In this document: one piece after another, positions 61,021-64,000 of the stretch
Layout of the letters: the number at the start of each line of letters is the position of its first letter
Position numbering within the stretch: position 1 is the stretch's first letter
Assembly: GCA_035399665.1 (NCBI GenBank)
Contig: DAOPJM010000001.1
Location: 62,001-126,000, forward strand
Length of the DNA: 64,000 nt
Source of the DNA: DAOPJM01 sp035399665
GTDB lineage: Bacteria > Bacillota > Clostridia > Christensenellales > CAG-138
Reading direction: 5' to 3'
Position numbers and translations under genes: made by a program
The notes under the pieces: generated by a model
Seen by the model: the letters and a program-made list of their open reading frames with translations, nothing else
Told to the model about the DNA's origin: nothing
Database searches by the model: none

Positions 61021-62070
61021 ATGCTTATGGATTCTTTTGAGGCTTTGACTAAGCTGACCGTGATTCGCGGCGTGACCGCTGACGAGTCGGCCGTGTCCTG
61101 TGCCGTAAGGGAGATGTTTTGTGAGTATACCTCCGATGTTTGGACGGATACTCTCGGAAACACCTATGCTAAGATGGGCGACCCCAAGGGCCCCGTCGTG
61201 CTGATGATGGCGCACATGGACGAGGTCGGCATGATGGTGACCGCTATCGAGCCTAACGGTATGCTGCGCCTGCGTTCCGCGAACGGCGTGGATCCGCGTG
61301 TGCTTCCCGCAAGCACGGTTATAGTACATGGCAGGGAGCGGCTTGTCGGCGTTGTGAGCGCGTCCCCCACCGACCCTGACAAGGCCGACGACGCATCCTA
61401 CACCATGGAGGAGCTTATCTGCGACCTTGGGCTTACCTATGAGCGCGCAACAGAGCTTGTATCAGTCGGAGACTATGCGACCTTTGAACCCGCGCCGCCG
61501 ATGAAGCTCAAAAACAACCGTATCGCGGGTAAGACCTTCGACGACAGGGCCTGCATCTGCGCGCTATTGGAGGCGATGAAGCGCCTAAAGGACTACAATC
61601 TGCATTGCTGCGCGGTTTTCTGCGCGTCGGTACAGGAGGAGATCGGCGGAGGCGGCGCAAGCACCGGCACCTATGGGGTCAACCCCGACATAGGCATAGC
61701 CTTGGACGTTTGCCATGCTCCCCAACCCGGGGCAAAGCCCTATCAGGTTTCGGATTTTGCCAAGCCCTCCATTTGCAAGGGCGCAAATATCCACCCCAAG
61801 ATGTATAAGCTGCTGTCCGAAGCCGCAAAGTCGGTCAACGTGGACTTTGAGCCTGACCCCGCGTTCTCACACACCGGCACGGACGCTTGGGATATGCAGG
61901 TTCAGCGCGGCGGCATTCCGACGGGGCTTATCTCGCTTCCGCTTAGGTATATGCATACCTCGGTTGAGCTTATCTCTTTGGATACCTTGACCGCCTGCGG
62001 CAAGATATTGGCCGCGTTCCTTAGCGGCTTGGACGACACATGGGAGGAAAAGCTATGTTTGGACGATTGA
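61021..62070 (+). CDS. M42 family aminopeptidase, copy 1
   Basis: A 349-residue cobalt- or zinc-dependent aminopeptidase of the TET/FrvX family. Metal ligands and catalytic residues are intact: MAHMDEVG, KTFDDRACICALLEA, the Glu-Glu pair in ASVQEEIGGGGA, ALDV, SHTGTDAWDMQ and RYMHTS. Such enzymes form dodecamers that trim peptides in the cytoplasm. An AAAGGAGAA site precedes the ATG. It overlaps the next M42 gene by 16 bases. Confidence 0.94.
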   Translation: MLMDSFEALTKLTVIRGVTADESAVSCAVREMFCEYTSDVWTDTLGNTYAKMGDPKGPVVLMMAHMDEVGMMVTAIEPNGMLRLRSANGVDPRVLPASTVIVHGRERLVGVVSASPTDPDKADDASYTMEELICDLGLTYERATELVSVGDYATFEPAPPMKLKNNRIAGKTFDDRACICALLEAMKRLKDYNLHCCAVFCASVQEEIGGGGASTGTYGVNPDIGIALDVCHAPQPGAKPYQVSDFAKPSICKGANIHPKMYKLLSEAAKSVNVDFEPDPAFSHTGTDAWDMQVQRGGIPTGLISLPLRYMHTSVELISLDTLTACGKILAAFLSGLDDTWEEKLCLDD

Positions 62071-63068
62071 AGGAGCTGCTCTCACTTTACGGCGTATCAG
62101 GCGATGAAGGCCGAGTCCGCCGTTACATCAGGGATGCCGTAAAGCCCCTGTGCAGCGAGGTTTACACAGACGGCATGGGCAATCTTTACGCGCATAAGAA
62201 GGGCGAAGGCCCCAAGATTATGCTCACCGCGCACATGGATGAATCGGGTCTGATGGTGGTAGGCATAATGGACGACGGGCTTTTGGCGTACACCACCGAT
62301 GGCATAGACCCAAGGGTTGTAGTGAGCAAGCGCGTGGTCGTGGGCAAGAACGACATTCCCGCCGTCATAGGCTCCAAGGCGATTCATCTTCAGAGCAAGG
62401 ACGACCGCAAGCGCGCCCTAAAGCATGACGAGCTGTTTGTGGATATAGGCGCAAAGGACAAGGCCGACGCCGAAAAGGACGTCGAGGTCGGCGATTATGT
62501 CAGCTTCGTCTCCAACTTCACAGAGCTGGGCGATGGCTTTTTCGCTTCCAAAGCCATAGACGACAGGGCGGGCTGCGCCGTGTTGATTGAGCTTCTAAAG
62601 GGCGATTATGACTGCGACCTCTACGCCGTTTTCACCGTGCATCATGAGATAGGACAGCGCGGTCTGCAAGCTGCCATGTACAACGTCAAACCCGATTTGG
62701 TGCTTTCCGTAGACGGTATTGAAGCCGACGACAGCATAGTCCGCGAGGGCGCTGTCACAAACGTCGCCTGCAAAGGCGGGGCCGCGATTTCCTACATGGA
62801 TTCGTCGCTCATGGTCAAGTATGAGCTGTTCACCGCCCTGCGCGACACGGCAATCCAAAACGACATCCCCTTCACTGCGGTACATGGCGGCGCTCAGCCC
62901 AACGGACGCACGGGCAGGTTCCTGTTCGGCTGCCCCTTCGGGCTTATCGGCATACCCGTCCGCCAGCCCCACTCGCCCACGAGCGTCGCGGCCTGCCAAG
63001 ACGTCATGGCCGTTATGTGCCTTATCGACACGTTCCTAAAAGACAAGACCTATAAGGAGGTACTGTAA
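62055..63068 (+). CDS. M42 family peptidase, copy 2, altered catalytic site
   Basis: A 337-residue paralogue. It keeps TAHMDESG, KAIDDRAGCAVLIEL and LSVDG, so metal binding is probable. However, the catalytic QEE motif reads VHHEIGQRG, with His in place of the first Glu, and the usual GGTD box is GGAQPNG. It may have another substrate or be inactive and act as a subunit of a mixed TET complex. I start at ATG 62055, after a GGGAGG site; the longer frame begins in the previous gene. Confidence 0.9.
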   Translation: MFGRLKELLSLYGVSGDEGRVRRYIRDAVKPLCSEVYTDGMGNLYAHKKGEGPKIMLTAHMDESGLMVVGIMDDGLLAYTTDGIDPRVVVSKRVVVGKNDIPAVIGSKAIHLQSKDDRKRALKHDELFVDIGAKDKADAEKDVEVGDYVSFVSNFTELGDGFFASKAIDDRAGCAVLIELLKGDYDCDLYAVFTVHHEIGQRGLQAAMYNVKPDLVLSVDGIEADDSIVREGAVTNVACKGGAAISYMDSSLMVKYELFTALRDTAIQNDIPFTAVHGGAQPNGRTGRFLFGCPFGLIGIPVRQPHSPTSVAACQDVMAVMCLIDTFLKDKTYKEVL

Positions 63069-64000
63069 ATGTTTACCGATATGCTGCAAGATATTCTCAT
63101 GTGTTACGGGCCCTCCGGCAGGGAGCGCAGGGTTGGCGAGCTGATTCGCTCCTATGTCGCGCCCTACGCGGATGAGACCTACTTTGACGCCATGGACAAC
63201 CTTATCGCCGTAAAGCGCGGCACGAGCGGCAAGCGCGTCATGCTCTCCGCCCATATGGATCAGATAGGCTTTATCGCCCTCGGCGCGGACGAAAGCGGCT
63301 TTATCCGCGTGTCCAACGTCGGCGGCATCAACGCCGCCATATCCATAGCAAGGCGCGTAATCTTTGGCAACGGCGTCGTCGGCATTACCGCTAAGAAGGG
63401 TTATTTCGACCTGCCCGCCACCGGCAGAACCTCAAGGGAGTGGAACATCCACGACCTTGTGATAGACGTCGGCGCGTCCACCCGCGAGGAGGCCGAGGCT
63501 CTCGTTCCCATTGGCGAGATCGCCGTATACCTCACTCAGTTTACCATGCTCGGCGGCCGCTTCTCCTGCGGCGCTCTTGACAATCGCCTAAGCTGCGCGA
63601 TAGTCGCCGAGGCCTTCATCAACGCCAAGTCCAACCACGATGTGTACGCCGTGTTCACCGTTCAGGAGGAGGTCGGCCTTAGAGGAGCGGGCGTCGCGGC
63701 CTACGCCATCAACCCCGACCTTGCCATCAACCTTGACGTTACCCTGACGGGCGATACTCCTCACGCCTTCCCCATGGCGGTTAAGCTTGGCGGCGGCCCC
63801 ACGGTCAAGATAAAGGACAGCTCCGTTCTGTGCCAGCCCGTTGTAATCGCTTTCATGGAAAGCGTCGCAAAGGAAGCGGGCATACCCTATCAGCGTGAGG
63901 TTCTGCACGCGGGCGGCACCGACACCGCTTCCATACAGAAAACCGCGGGCGGCTACCTCGCGGGCTGCATCTCGGTGCCTACGCGCTATGTGCATACCCC
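63069..64000 (+). CDS. M42 family aminopeptidase, copy 3, 3' partial
   Basis: The frame is open to the end of the window (310 codons), so the C-terminus is missing. It has intact motifs SAHMDQIG, GALDNRLSCAIVAEA, FTVQEEVGLRGAG, INLDVT, LHAGGTDTASIQ and RYVHTP. The ATG directly follows the TAA of copy 2, with AAGGAGG nine bases upstream. Three consecutive M42 genes suggest a set of enzymes with different specificity. Confidence 0.93.
   Translation, partial: MFTDMLQDILMCYGPSGRERRVGELIRSYVAPYADETYFDAMDNLIAVKRGTSGKRVMLSAHMDQIGFIALGADESGFIRVSNVGGINAAISIARRVIFGNGVVGITAKKGYFDLPATGRTSREWNIHDLVIDVGASTREEAEALVPIGEIAVYLTQFTMLGGRFSCGALDNRLSCAIVAEAFINAKSNHDVYAVFTVQEEVGLRGAGVAAYAINPDLAINLDVTLTGDTPHAFPMAVKLGGGPTVKIKDSSVLCQPVVIAFMESVAKEAGIPYQREVLHAGGTDTASIQKTAGGYLAGCISVPTRYVHT

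Overview
This window is a 64-kb stretch of chromosome from an endospore-forming Firmicute of the class Clostridia, most likely an uncultured gut lineage with moderate-to-high GC for that class. The evidence is a spoIIIA operon, spoIIE, spoIIGA, sigE, spoVAD, spoVAE, a Spo0A-type DNA-binding domain, Asp23/AmaP, an hrcA-grpE-dnaK-dnaJ locus with a perfect CIRCE element, and many SigA-like promoters and strong Shine-Dalgarno sites. Three runs of exactly 100 N mark scaffold joins of a draft or metagenome assembly. I recognised no rRNA, tRNA, CRISPR array, phage or insertion sequence.

Layout: 1-4106 is spoIIIAA (5' cut by the window) to spoIIIAH, the mother-cell half of the SpoIIIA-SpoIIQ channel. 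4150-13884 follows the classic clostridial order: asp23, amaP, DUF2273, nusB, xseA, xseB, ispA, dxs, tlyA, nadK, argR, recN. Where spoIVB-spo0A normally follow recN, the other strand carries a translationally coupled spoIIE-spoIIGA-sigE operon (17642-13917). 17808-23560 (minus strand) holds an EamA transporter, an M3 oligopeptidase and two tandem D,D-carboxypeptidases. 23931-30895 (plus strand) holds a metallo-beta-lactamase-fold hydrolase with a GPH sugar symporter, then glutamine synthetase, a D-cysteine desulfhydrase-like enzyme, an HMCES/YedK protein and an Mrp ATPase. 30975-33421 (minus strand) holds a DUF5698 membrane protein and a three-gene redox module: a TlpA lipoprotein, a 48-residue CXXC protein and a membrane 4Fe-4S protein. 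33580-35636 is a TetR regulator with a free-standing condensation-fold protein.

35989-43000 holds a lytic transglycosylase, lspA, an rluD-type gene and the heat-shock operon. 43062-51070 has an M23 peptidase (SpoIIQ candidate), an MFS transporter, a CPBP protease, asnS, a repeat-rich intergenic region, and dnaD, a dnaC-like loader gene and rsmI. 51233-57799 has a zinc-ribbon membrane protein broken by a gap, spoVAD-spoVAE without spoVAC, a Cys-rich mini-protein, an orphan Spo0A C-terminal domain, and a PqqD / S26-peptidase / ABC-exporter cassette. 58007-64000 has a two-domain membrane protein ending in a phosphodiester glycosidase domain, a YbaK deacylase and three tandem M42 aminopeptidases, the last cut by the window end.

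The most unusual items are a SpoIIIAF reduced to its membrane half, the spoIIE-spoIIGA-sigE operon with spoIIGA running 197 bp into sigE, the orphan Spo0A DNA-binding protein, two promoters placed so that their mRNAs should be leaderless, a PqqD-peptidase-exporter cassette with no visible precursor, and an M42 paralogue lacking its catalytic glutamate. All functional statements come from reading the translated sequence; no database search was run.
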